NCBI GenBank assembly: GCA_013350335.1
Contig: CM023540.1
Coordinates: 27,507,175 to 27,571,174, forward strand
DNA from: Chimonanthus salicifolius
Taxonomy: Eukaryota; Streptophyta; Magnoliopsida; Laurales; Calycanthaceae
DNA: 64,000 nt
Direction of reading: 5' to 3'
The notes under the pieces are model-generated. The model saw only the letters and a program-made list of their open reading frames with translations, was not told the DNA's origin and did no database searches. Shown here piece after piece: positions 22,980-34,248 of this stretch; positions within the stretch are counted from its first letter, which is position 1, and each line of letters opens with the position of its first letter. The position numbers were made by a program, and so were the translations under genes.

Positions 22980-23690
22980 TCATACTTCAACTTAATAAGG
23001 TTGATATATAAATATTAAAGGAATGCCTTCAACTTGATAGATTCTTCACCAACAACTTGTCATTATGTAGATTTTCTTAATTTTCAAGATTCCTAATTAA
23101 GGGATTACAGATTGATTCCTAATTAAGGGATTACAGATTGATTTGATTGATTACTAATATCAAAATATCAAGTCATTTCCCCAAATCTTTCATGGTATTA
23201 AAAACCTTAGATTACTTGCGATGTGTCTGAAGACCCAGTCTCAGCACACACTCTCACGGTAAAAGACCTCATGCTAATTGAACAAAGAAGAAATAGTATC
23301 ATTTATATCTCAAGATTCGAGACAACTTTCTAAACTACGCGGACGTTTTCCACTTAGGAGTCACCATCTTCTTTCTATCTTGTATTCCACGCCACACACA
23401 CCCTCCCACTACAGTGAGAGCCATCACAGTTTCTCTCAAATGATAAATCCTCCACAATTACCCAAATCATGCCTACACTACATGGTTTCAGATAAATCAA
23501 ACGCTCATCAGCATGACCAGAGACCACTCTCTCTGAACCAATTCCTGCTCAAGTTGTTGAACTCTCTATTTCCCATCAAATCTAAGAATGTCTCCAGGGA
23601 ACCTGTCTCTAATGATGATCTACTTACATCTATTCTTTCAGACATCGGTCTAGATTACTCCATTAGTCGTTGCCATTATTAATTTTCCAC
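22980..23690 (+). mobile_element. Possible 5' end of a decayed LTR retroelement
   Basis: A TATATAAATA box near 23004 lies in AT-rich sequence that ends ..CTTTCA (about 23192), directly followed by TGGTATTAAAAACCTTAG, which resembles the TGGTATCAGAGCC primer-binding site of Copia elements. A 134-codon ORF (23278-23682) follows where gag would start. Its composition is not clearly gag-like and no second LTR is seen. A 26-bp tandem duplication (GATTCCTAATTAAGGGATTA..) is at about 23089-23140. Confidence 0.3.
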
Positions 23691-24880
23691 GGCTTCCTAT
23701 TTTCTCAAATCTTTGAGTTCGCCTCTTATCATTTGAATTTTTTCCATAAAGATTTCTTTATTTGTCGACCTATCCAACATCAATTTAAATTAATTTAAAT
23801 AGAGAAAATTTTCAAAATTGTTTCTTAAATATGAAATTTTACAGAAGTATTTTTAATAGAGAGATTCTCCTCCTGGAATCAGATAAATAGGTAAAAATCG
23901 AGACAATCAAACGAGAAACCAGTTTTTTTACATAGAGAGAAAGCGACAAGAGTTTTATAAAAAAAATTAAAAACAACTGTTCAACTTATTATCGAGACTC
24001 GAGAGAAACACATGAAATAGGACTCACTTTCTTTAGACTCTAAAAGTCGAAAATCGAAACCTAACGAGAAAACTGAGTCAGAACTCAGATCTGAGTTTTT
24101 GCCTCTAACAAATATTTAATTCAGTGGTACGGAACCATCGTCAATGTACTCCTGCCACAACACTGTACCCTTGGGGCACGTGCCCGCCAGCATGGGCTTG
24201 TCTTCCGATGATCTAGGCCGTTCGTCTAATGTGCCTTTAGTGGACCATCTGTGCTTAAGAATAATCATAACCCTCCATCCATCCAGGGATATTTCACTGC
24301 GGAAGGTTGTGGACCGTTAATCATGATCCTTCTTCCACTCTGGGAAAATGGGATTAACGGTCTAAATCAGTAGCCCTAGAGGCAAGAGCCACTTCTCAAA
24401 CTCCAAAAAAAAAAGACCGTACGGAGCATTAATCAAGACCGTTGGTCCCGAATTCCGATCTGATTGCTATCGGGATTTACAGTTAAGATTGAAATTTAGA
24501 AGAAAAAAAAAGCAAAAAGCTGGATTAGTTCCCTGTTTCCCTGTCGGTCAATTGGGTTTCCTCAAAGTGGGCCAAGTCCAAGTGGGCCCGCCAGAATCAA
24601 CGGTCCAGATCAACTGACAACGACCACACGCGTAGAATTGAGTGAGCAGAGGACAACTAAATACAGTACACAGTAAACATACAGCGTACGTTAGCAAGAT
24701 CTAATGAGCCAAACAGAATTATTCTTATACATCTCTGAGATTTCAATTTCCGAGAGCCAAGCCGGAAAAACGGGCAAAAATAAATAAAAAGACACCCACA
24801 TCGCCAAAATTTACAATCCAGTCCCCCTTCCTTCTTGAAATTGTACGTACCTCTCTCTCTCTCTCTCTTTTCTGTCGTCT
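23691..24880. other. Intergenic DNA, no gene seen
   Basis: No supportable gene. The last 400 bases become GC-richer and carry a (CT)n run at about 24851-24870, in the 3' flank of the minus-strand gene that follows. Confidence 0.45.
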
Positions 24881-24882
24881 GG

Positions 24883-25329
24883 CTACTCGGGAATGGTAAG
24901 CAGCACCGGCCTCCAGGCCCTCCTTAGCATGCGATACCGGAACGCGCCGGTGCCGACTCCCGCGCGACGGCTGGCAGCAGCCAGTCCGTCCAGCCCGAGC
25001 CGTTTCGCTCTTTGGGCAGGGGCCGAGCCGGCACCCGAACATCGAGCCTTGTCATCGGGAGGTGGGGAGGAGACGAAGAGATCCTTCAAGGTGTGACTGA
25101 GGAATGGCTTGTTCTCGGGCGGATCTGGGGCGACCTGGGGGCGAGCCGGCTCGGACGGGGAGTCTCCTCGGCGCAGGAATCGGCGGCTCGAGGATCGGCT
25201 GAGGAGGCGCTTGAGGGTCTTTCGACGGCGGAGCTGGAAGACAGGGCTGGCGTTTGGGCTTCTAGATGGGCTTGCGGAGAGAGCGCACTGAGTCGCCAGA
25301 AGCTTGAATTTCTGCAACGTAGCCATCAC
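24883..25329 (-). CDS. Small basic conserved plant protein of unknown function
   Basis: An intronless ORF of 148 residues. It opens MMATLQKFKLLATQC, has a serine-rich stretch (SASPSRSPNASP), a strongly basic block (LRRRKTLKRLLSRSSSRR at about 33-50), a conserved-looking ENKPFLSHTLKDLFVSSPP segment, and ends FRYRMLRRAWRPVLLTIPE. This N- and C-terminal pairing matches a small uncharacterised family I recall from other flowering plants, where the name translocase subunit SecA-like is sometimes given without support. No enzyme motif, signal peptide or membrane segment is visible. The start could be either of the two adjacent ATGs (25327-25329 or 25324-25326). It is markedly GC-richer than its surroundings, which is why long ORFs also appear on the opposite strand. 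Function unknown. Confidence 0.75.
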   Translation of the reverse strand: MMATLQKFKLLATQCALSASPSRSPNASPVFQLRRRKTLKRLLSRSSSRRFLRRGDSPSEPARPQVAPDPPENKPFLSHTLKDLFVSSPPPDDKARCSGAGSAPAQRAKRLGLDGLAAASRRAGVGTGAFRYRMLRRAWRPVLLTIPE

Positions 25330-26158
25330 TTTCTCTCTCGCTCGCTCTAGCTCACTTTCAGTTGCATGGTTTAGTACTGGCCCTGTTGAGATTTGAGAAT
25401 TGAGAATGGGGAACTGGAAATGGGAAATCGGTGAGAGGAGAATGGTTCCTTTCGGGGGTGGATCTTAATCTATGGGGTGGAGAAGAGAGTAGAAGAGAAT
25501 GGTGAGTGAAGGAAGAAGGAAACAGAAGAAAAGGAGGGGATTTGGGGTTTTTATGGATGGAGAAGGAAAAGGGCATAGAATGGAATTGGAGGGTTTCCTT
25601 TCTTTCTTTTGTCTTGTTTCGTAGCCGATGGTTTTATCGTCAGTCGAGTTTGGATCGATTTGTTATCCTTACACGCTTGCAATTGGCCACGTGGCATTCT
25701 CCAATTTATTTGATTTATTAATCCAGGCCGGCAACGGGTCGGATTTGGGCTACTCGTCCATCTATTTTCAGTCTAGACGGTCGAGTTTAATTATGGATTG
25801 AGAGTGACCAAATTACCTTATTTGTTTAAATAAGTGAAAATAATTTATCACAGCCCTTAATTTTTTGGCTGGGTTTGGATTAATTAATGATTTATTCAAT
25901 ATTTGTGATATGGAGGACATGTCGAATAATTCAGTGTGTTTGACAACTCTAAATATTTAAATATTAGATTTTTAATTTTTGTTATGACAATCAATTTGTT
26001 AGAAATAAATATGTAAAATATAATAGATTTTAAACTATAGGATCCCTTATAATTGGATTTCATCTCTTAAGGCCATGTTTAGCTGTGAAAATCGAATTAG
26101 AATGAACTTAATGAATTTAGACCTAACTCAAATTTTAATAAATTTGATTTCATTTGAC
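25330..26158 (-). promoter_or_regulatory. Upstream region of the small conserved gene, with a G-box
   Basis: Purine-rich on the plus strand (pyrimidine-rich leader on the gene strand) up to about 25600. CACGTG at 25688-25693 inside GCCACGTGGC is a consensus G-box about 360 bp upstream of the start. Beyond 25850 the sequence is AT-rich with no gene. Confidence 0.45.
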
Positions 26159-26486
26159 TAGCGTTGCAACTCGGGTCGGGGTCGGTTCTTAAAATCCAAC
26201 CTGACTCGAGTTAATATATATAGAACTCGACCCAAATTCTCAACTCGAATCTCACAATCCGACTTGACCCGAATTCTGACCCAACCCACATTTTGAACCC
26301 ATTTTAGACTAATTTTAGTTGAGCCGGGTCGGGTCGGGTTGTGTTGGGTCGGGTTTGGTTAACTTATAAAATCTTCAACCCGACCCGACCCAATCCAAAT
26401 TTTATGCAAGTTTTTATCTTCTCAACCTGACCTGACCCGCATGAGTTCTCGAGTCGGGCCAAAACCCGACCCAAGTTGCAGCCCTA
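26159..26486. mobile_element. hAT-type MITE, GGGTCGGGTT family, copy 3 (inverted)
   Basis: Ends TAGCGTTGCAACTCGG and CAAGTTGCAGCCCTA are inverted repeats. The interior holds repeated GACCCGA/GGGTCGG motifs and the family landmark GAACCCATTTTAGACTAATTTT in reverse orientation. Flanking sequences share ATTTGA but a clean 8-bp TSD is not visible. Confidence 0.8.
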
Positions 26487-29400
26487 CTGATTTGATTCTA
26501 TGGGACACTTTCAAAGAAATATATTTTCAATGAATCAATCGCCACCCAATAGTGGGTCCAATGCCCTATGATCATTTTGCCTTCAAATAAAATCACATCA
26601 ATTCTATCATAAAAGACATGATTTTTAATTTCTTCAAATCTTTACAATTGTAAATTATTTGTTAACTGCTAAACGTTTTTACTTTAAATGGAATTTGAAT
26701 TGGACTCATTTGATACGTCTTATAAATAAATATTTCCATCCTATGCATTTATAAAAGTGGTTTTGTAAAAAACAAAATCTACATAAAAGAAAAAATCCCA
26801 TTTACACAGTTTTTTATTATATTGTGAAATTGACTTCAATCCTCCTTTCACATTCAGCCAATTATAATCCATCACTCAAACTTGACTTGATCCATGACTT
26901 TCATCATCATTTAACTCAATCCATGATGCAATCCAAATGCAACTTGATCCTATTTGATCTATTGTTTGACCCGATTAAACCTTGATCCAAATCTAATATG
27001 TAATTTGACGTAGATACCAACTTGACTCAAACTTTGTAAAAAAATACAAGATTTGGTGTGTCTTCCTTAATCAAGAAGAGGGCAATGGAATATTGTATTG
27101 ATAAAGAGTTGGAAAACATAAGGAATAAAATATAGAAAAAGAATGAAATAATGAAAAAAAAAGAAAAAGAATTACAATTAAATTCCACAATTAGCAGTGT
27201 TAATTGAATAAAGTCAACAGTAAGACAACGCTAATACCCCCTTAACATGGAGCGTGTATGTGACAGATCAAGTCGTGAAATATAGCATTGTCCACTTATT
27301 TAGTGAAGGCATTAGCAAATTGATAAGAGGAAGAAATGTGTCGAAGAACAATCACCCCTGAACCTTCAGCTATCTATGAAATTGATTGATTTAGTTTGAC
27401 CCCAGTTGAAGGGATTACAAAATAATTTGACTCAATTGAAATAAAATTTGACCCAACAAACTCAAAGGTGTTTGATGAACATTTATTCTAAATTTAATAA
27501 TGAAATGAGTTAACCACAATAAATAAATATTTTTTAATATTTTTTAATGACTTATATAATTGGATATAGCAAGTTGACTTTAAGTCATGAATACAAGCTT
27601 ATATCCTTTTATGAAAATGTATAAACTCACTTGCTTTGCTTATGATGAAATGGGCTAAATGGTTTTGTATCTTATTACTAATTTTATATTAAAGTTCATA
27701 CATAAATCATGATTATACAATTTTTTATAAGAAAAAGGAATAGAAATTTCAAAGTAATTTTTAATCAAACTTTTATATAAAATTTTATGATTTCTTTCTC
27801 ACAGAAATCCCTGATAAGAAGAGGAAATCATCCAACCATCCTCCATGGAACCTGCTTATTGGGATGAAAGGTGTTGAATAAATTGAATATTGGATGGACG
27901 GTCCCATCACATCAGCAATGCTCACTCAACCTTAGAAAGGGAAGGGATAAAAAACTTTATTCATTTATATGTGGGTGTTTATTTTGTTGATTAAATATTT
28001 AAATAAGTTTTTTTTTTTATCTCAATATCTCTATCATTATTCATCTATTCAAATATTAGATATTTATGAAAATTATTCGCCATTTATTTAATACACAATA
28101 GTGTATATCGATATTTAAGAAGTATTGGACAATAAACAAAAGCAAATAAATAAAATTGTAATAGTAGAGATTTATATTTGGAAATGAATGAATAAAATTA
28201 TTTTTAAAATAAATTAGATATGAAAACATTAAAGAGACCTTGGCAAGAAAATGAGGAACAACCTTTTACGGTGGATTCATTATTCTATTTTTTTGTAGCA
28301 GCTATAGCCTAAAAGGATTCATTACTCTATTGAAAAAGTTTTTTTAGTATATGGTCCTATATTTTTAAAATTCTTCAAATTTATTTTTTTTCATTTTTAA
28401 ATTTTGTAACCTTAAAAACACAACATCATGGATCTAATTAAAATCATTTTCAGTAGATCTCATATTCAAATAAAAAGCTTTCTAATGAACTTAATTAGGA
28501 CTCTATTTAATGATCCATATCTAAGTATACAGGATAATACTGCATATACTAATGTTAAAATTGATCCTCTTTTTTATGAAAATTTATCTAGTATGAATCA
28601 GTTTACGTTGAATTAGTATAAATTTTAATAACAATTTTTAAAATAAAAAGTGAAATTTATAATTCTTTATTCATGGAAAGATTAGTTGAAAATTCATGAA
28701 TAATTTCTCCAATATTTAGAGTCCATTTGTCATTAAAGTTAGAAATATTCTAATCTTGTTACAGGATCATTTCCCATCCATATTCGATAGACTGACCGAA
28801 AGAACGACGAGTTTGCCTCTTTATGCCACGTGGCAGAATCATGTTCTCCCTCAGTCTCTGAGCCGACTCCTTTTGAGGAAAAAGCTTAGCCGGCTTTCTC
28901 GTTTTCAGGATAGACGGTTATTTTGTCGATAGTGAAATGACTACGCTACCCTTTTGTCCTCTTCGTTATCAGTTTTGATTTTTGAATACAACGTATCACT
29001 CTTTATTTTAATGAGGTTCACAAGACATGTCTTATTTTTGTGATTTTTTAAAAATATTTTTAATTAATTTTTTGTATTAATTTATAAAAAAAATCTGTCA
29101 ACTCTTTTTCATTTAACAGTTTTGATTGAAAGTTTATGAAATTGATTTAGAGTCGATAATTATTTGTATTTTTATCAAATTTACTAATTCAAATAAAATT
29201 AATAAAAAACTCATATGCCATCTAAAATTAATTTATCGTTATCATCATCTAAAATAGCTTACAATATTTTTAACTTTTTTTTTACATTTGTCACAGTAGA
29301 GAGCCAATAAGATGGTTTATTGTGAAAATTAATCGGCAAAAATATACATTAATATGATACTTTTAGATGTATACAAGAAATTTTCACTCAGAAGACTTCT

Positions 29401-29784
29401 TCTATACACTATTACTTACAATCATTTTCAGCTTTTCTAGACATTTACTAGTGTAGAAAGCCAATTAGCACATGGAGGAACATATTTTAAGAGTGGAGAA
29501 TACAATTTGGTCTCTTTTTTAATGTACATATAAGGTACATAATAGTCGTTGTTGAGTTGAACTCATTTGATTTAAGACTAATTTGTGTTGTCTCGATATG
29601 ATTTCAATTTTTTGCAAAATCAAATCTTAACAAGATGTCAATTTTATAACCTTAAGCTGAAACTTGTGCAACCGTTTACAAATTTGTAAGAACTTGAAGA
29701 AGTCAGTTTGAGTTGACTCAACTTAATAGTACTTTGAGTTAAATGAGTCAATTATAAAGTCTGTCTACTCTAATTATTTAAATT
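26487..29784. other. AT-rich intergenic DNA, no gene seen
   Basis: No convincing coding region. A short GC-richer island at about 28790-28960 has a CCACGTGG G-box near 28835, but no ORF accompanies it. The ORF at 28428-28616 has AT-driven composition and no recognisable family. Confidence 0.45.
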
Positions 29785-29792
29785 GGACTTAG

Positions 29793-29970
29793 CAGGGGTT
29801 TAAATACCGATATCGGCCGATATTTTTCTTTCTCCAGCTGATATCGGCCGATATATAGACCGAGAAGGTGAATATCGGCAGATAACGATATATATCGGCC
29901 GATATGCACTCCTTCAAAATCGATACATATCGGCCGATACGATATGTATTGGCCGATATTTGTACCCCTG
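29793..29970. mobile_element. hAT-type MITE, ATCGGCCGAT family, copy 3
   Basis: Ends CAGGGGTTTAAATACCG and GTACCCCTG. Flanked by identical GGACTTAG duplications (29785-29792 and 29971-29978). The interior is packed with ATCGGCCGATAT repeats. Confidence 0.92.
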
Positions 29971-29978
29971 GGACTTAG

Positions 29979-30354
29979 GTCCTAAAAAATAAGTACAAGC
30001 TCAGATATTCTTTCAAGGTTTTGACCTTTTCTTCGTTTACCGATCTTCTCTCTCATTCTTTCTCAATACTATTCTATTCCTATCAGTTTCAGATATTACA
30101 AAATCTTATCTACACATAAGTATTATATAATTCCAAATTCTATTTAGAGATGTAAACTAAGAGTGGTCAATTTGAGTAAATTATATTAGGAATTAGGTTT
30201 GATTTAATATTAAATGGTTGAACTTTTAAATTATTTAAATTAAAGAATAAGATTTTTAATTGAGACATTATAATAGATAGCTTAAGATGATTACATAAGG
30301 TAAATGTAAGTATTTTATATAACAGACCCTTAGAGACGTGGCCAAGTGGACCTA
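29979..30354. other. AT-rich intergenic DNA, no gene seen
   Basis: No gene, no defined repeat. Confidence 0.45.
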
Positions 30355-30950
30355 ATTATTATTATTATTTTTTTTTTGAATGATGATAAGTATATTTCAT
30401 TCAAAGAATGGAAGCCCAAAATGTATAAAAAGTGTTGCCCACAGCTCGGGTCAGGCCAAAATAAAAGGAGGCTAAATAGTAGCCTACAAAAGACAAAAAA
30501 AAAAAAACCAAAAGAAACCCCAAAACTTGGGGAAGACTGGGGCAAAAGAACTCCAGGGGCTAGGTCCAAAAGATATCAGGCATGAAGAATTCCACTAAAA
30601 GTAGGAAAAAAATCACTGTTTTCCACCGAAGAGTTAACTGTTACAATTGCAGTAGAGAGAAGGTCAGGTGGAGGATCAAAAATAGCAGACGAGCAATGTA
30701 ACTTAGAGAGCAGGAAGCTTATAGCGTCGCTGTGAATCTTGAGGTGCCATCCAGTACGCTTGTACCTAAGAAGATGGAAGAGGTTGGAATCAGGGATGAA
30801 GAGATTATCCAGTTTGATTCCACCATGAAGGAGGTTGGAAAGACAGTCGGTGACCATCAACAAAACAGGCAATGGACCATCGGTGTTGTGAACACGGAGA
30901 ATGGCAGTCCCCAAATTGCGCTGAGCCAGCACAGGTCAGGCCTGGACAAG
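30355..30950 (-). mobile_element. 5'-truncated LINE fragment
   Basis: Read on the minus strand, an open frame of 118 codons (30932 to 30576, ..LMVTDCLSNLLHGG.., ..GWHLKIHSDAISFLLSKL..) resembles the RNase H-like C-terminal part of plant LINEs. It is followed by about 200 bases of trailer and an A-rich tail ending in AATAATAATAATTA at 30355-30378. TGGCCAAGTGGACC left of the tail and TGGACAAGTTGCACC at the other edge (about 30946) may be a decayed target duplication. It is dead: no reverse transcriptase domain remains. Confidence 0.55.
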
Positions 30951-31030
30951 TTGCACCCAATGACTCCTATGGGCTTGAATTTAGCCCATATCTACTTAGA
31001 ATGTCGGGCTGCCTTGCCCCATATTTGATT

Positions 31031-31760
31031 GTAGATTGTTTTATTATTCATTTTTGAAATTTAAATAAAGAAATAATTTTTTAATATTTTTAACTACGCC
31101 ATGTGGCAGATTGTTGAGATATCAAAAGTCAAGTCAATTCGTATACGACTGTTTACCAAAAAAATTCAAATAAAACTATTTTTAATATTTAATTGGGAGT
31201 GTACCTTCCATAAAAGTAACACTTTTGACATGTAGAGGTAAAATAAAAATATCTTGATGATTATGACAATTAAATTACAAGATTTTATATGTCCGAGTGC
31301 AACTTTTTTTTTTTTTGGGTAAAATTTAATTTCCTTAACCATTTTTTTTATAGGAAATAAGATCTATAAATTTTGTTTTCTATAATTATCGATTTCTATT
31401 AATTGCCTTTAGATCATTTATGTAAATTCTCATTTTTGTGAAAATTAATTATCTTTAAATAAATTCAAACGAAAATTATTTATAAAAATATTCCATATAG
31501 AAAAATATATACCTAAATTAAGATTAATTATCTTGAATTTTTAATAAAACTTTTTAATAAGATTTTCATCAAATGAATCATATGTTGTACAAACTATGGT
31601 CAATGATAATTGATAAATGTCTGTATGAATATAGAAACTTTAGCGAATACCATTCATTTACTTTTAAATCCTAGAATTAAAAGGATAAAATGACAAATAA
31701 GAGTAAAATTTTATTCACCCTACAACGATATCACTCTTTTATAGTTTTATCAAATTATAT
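31031..31760. other. AT-rich intergenic DNA, no gene seen
   Basis: Very AT-rich, no supportable gene or defined element. Confidence 0.45.
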
Positions 31761-31875
31761 AAGTTGGTCTACTGGTTGAGAAACAAGACTCCAATACAGA
31801 GTCACTCCCTGTATGCTTATCTGGTATGTGTGAATTAGGGGGTTTTCATACACTTCGAAGGACTAATTGGATGCG
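31760..31875 (+). mobile_element. SINE fragment, family 2
   Basis: A-box-like TAAGTTGGTCTACTGG, then a 3' body (GTGTGAATTAGGGGGTTTTCATACAC..GGACTAATTGG) that resembles the bodies at 33370-33540 and 45590-45745. Confidence 0.45.
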
Positions 31876-31882
31876 ATATCTG

Positions 31883-32190
31883 TAGGGCTATAATTCAGGT
31901 CGGGTTTTGACTCGACTTGCATGACCTGACCCGAAAAATCCCTAATGAAATTTGGGTTTGGTCGGATTGAGAATTTTACAAGTTAACCTGATCTGACCCA
32001 ACTCAACCCGACCTGACTCGGTTAAAATTAGGCTAAAATGGGTTCAAAATAAAGGTCGGATAAGAATTCAAGTTAGAATTAGGGTCGGGTCGGGTTGTGA
32101 AGTTCAAATTTAGAATTCAGATTAGATCGTGTCGGTTTCCATATATATAAATTCGAGTCAATTTAGGTTTTAAGGAATCCGACCCGCCAA
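31883..32190. mobile_element. hAT-type MITE, GGGTCGGGTT family, copy 4
   Basis: Left end TAGGGCTATAATTCAGGTCGG. Flanked by GATATCTG (31875-31882) and GATATCTA (32191-32198), 7 of 8 matching. The last ten or so bases of the right terminus are missing (it ends ..GACCCGCCAA), yet the duplication is still adjacent, so the loss was internal to the tip. Confidence 0.8.
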
Positions 32191-32198
32191 GATATCTA

Positions 32199-33365
32199 GA
32201 CACCTCGTGACCTGAAAAACAAAAAAAAGGATTCATAACCATTTAAAAAATTAAATATTTTTCTTTTAAATATAAAATAGTACATCTTTTCTTTCAAATT
32301 TGATGGCCGACAATTCCAAAGCTTCTTCTACTTTCCTTTTTCCAAGCTGAGTGTCAGTCATCCAGGCTCTGGTTGGTGAGGGAGGTCTAGAGTCTAAAAA
32401 GCTTAAAAGAAGAAAACGGCAAGAAAATTGGAATAATGAGGATGGAACTCTCCTCTAAACAATGGGCCCCAACAGGCATGAGTGGGCCTCGACATTCTGC
32501 ACCAACTGTGAGAGCCAACTTTTGGGACATATTGATGTGAATGATAAGGCCCACCAATTCTCATTTGAATTGGCTCAACACTCACACAAAAGGCCCAAAT
32601 CATCCTAACCTGAGGCCTGTGGATTGATGCTGTTCATCATCTTTGATTCTTTGTGACCAATTACATGATGTTCCAGGAAAAAAAAAAAATTAAATTGGTT
32701 CAATGTATTTAAAATTTAAAATTAAATTAGATAAAAAAAATTTAACATCCTAAGCTTTCATTGGGGCCTTGTGTTGGGCTTTGACTTGACATGATTTGAC
32801 CTAACCTTTTCCATTCTTATATGAGATGATTCAGCCTAACCTAACTTTTCATTGGTTAACCTTACTCTAATTATGTTGGATTTCAGCTACTTTTAATCTT
32901 AGACCAATTCAAAGCATGAGCAATTTCCCTTGCAAATTGTTATAAAGTAGGCGTTTCTTGCTTAAATTTGTGAATTCATATGGTCGTAGTTGAAATTATA
33001 ATTGCAATATTAGTATTAATTTTAGATAAAATAAGATAAGTGACGTTAATGATGCAACTACAATATCTATTTTAATGACTCTGTTAAATAAGTTGGATAA
33101 AAAAAAATTAATTAGACCGGTGAAAATTGAGACAGAGTTTTAAAATTTTATCGAGCTCAACTCAATTCTATTGACTAGGCCAAGTTTGTTGGGTCTAGTT
33201 AAGTTGGGCCTATTTTCTAAAATTTCAGCTTATTCTCGTGGGACTCCAACGATTTAACTCTGGCTCCATTCGGATTTGATTTACCACCTAAACCCTATTT
33301 AAGATATGGGTCACACCATTTCTTTAAAAAAAAATTCTACTATAATAACAAAATTCAAATTCAAA
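32199..33365. other. AT-rich intergenic DNA, no gene seen
   Basis: No supportable gene. The 66-codon minus-strand ORF at 32403-32603 has no recognisable family. Confidence 0.45.
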
Positions 33366-33545
33366 AGAGTTGGAGTAATGGCTAAAAACCCGATTAAAAG
33401 TTGAGAGTTCTGAGTTCAATTCTCACTCCACTCAAGGGCCACTCTCTATAAAGTTACTTGATGTGTGTACGTAGAGAGGCTTACACATGTCCTAACGATT
33501 AGTCAGATACTCTAAAAGAGGCCTGAACACATTGGTCGAAAAATA
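33366..33545 (+). mobile_element. SINE, family 2
   Basis: tRNA-like A box (GTTGGAGTAATGGCTAA) and B box (GAGTTCAATTCTCACTCC) about 35 bases apart, then a body with GGGCCACTCTCTATAAAGTTA, GTGTGTACGTAGAGAGGCTTACACATGTCC and an A-rich end (AAAAATAAATAAAT). Same family as the copy in intron 11 of the SCPL gene (45590-45745). Confidence 0.6.
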
Positions 33546-33865
33546 AATAAATATAGAAGGCCCTTGCACCATTATAGTTTGTTTATTGAAGACTAACATC
33601 AGATCATCAGGGAGTCCAGCCCTTCTTGGCATTGTGGTGTGGTGTAGGGATTTGGATTGGGAAAGTTTGCCAAAATGGGTGTCCCATCAAAGTTCAATTT
33701 GAGTTAGACAGGGTTTTGTTTCTATGATAGAGGCTCCTATCCACTGTTGTTGGGCTTCAACCTCACCACTGTCTTATTCATAAAATGAAAAAAAAATAGT
33801 AGGTCAAAAATCATGTCAATCAATTTCTTTCCTTAAATTGCCACAACATATGCATATGTACAAAG

Positions 33866-34240
33866 CAAAGGTTGAAATATCGGCCGATATGTATCGGTAT
33901 TTTAATACCGAACGATATCGGCCGATACGATATATATCGGCCGTACATAAATATAATCGGCCGATATGGTTTATATTCGGTCTGAAATATCGGTCACAAT
34001 ATTGGCAGATATTCATAAATATCGGTATTTAATTTTTTTTTTTTTAAATACCGATACAGTTTTTCACGGTTTTCCACGGTTTTTTTGCGGTTTTTAACGG
34101 TTTTTCGTTGTTCTTCAAGGTTTTTAACGGTTCAGGATTTACGGCTTTCACAGTTTTTCGCGGTTTTTCGCGGTTCCGATATCGGAGGAAAGAGAAAATT
34201 ATCGGTTGATATATCGGTTTAAGCGTTTTTTAAATCCCTG
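33866..34240. mobile_element. hAT-type MITE, ATCGGCCGAT family, copy 4, with internal CGGTTTTT array
   Basis: Left end CAAAGGTTGAAAT and right end TAAATCCCTG are slightly decayed family termini. Flanks GTACAAAG (33858-33865) and GTAGAAAG (34241-34248) match at 7 of 8. The left half has ATCGGCCGAT repeats; the right half (34065-34180) is an array of about ten CGGTTTTT-type repeats. Confidence 0.85.
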
Positions 34241-34248
34241 GTAGAAAG

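Noticed and set aside
23278..23682. 134-codon ORF as a real gene
   Set aside because: No recognisable domain and odd His/Ser-rich composition; position after a primer-binding-site-like motif suggests decayed retroelement leader or gag.
24893..25350. Plus-strand ORFs of 60-112 codons
   Set aside because: Antisense shadows of the GC-rich minus-strand gene; no initiation context or family.
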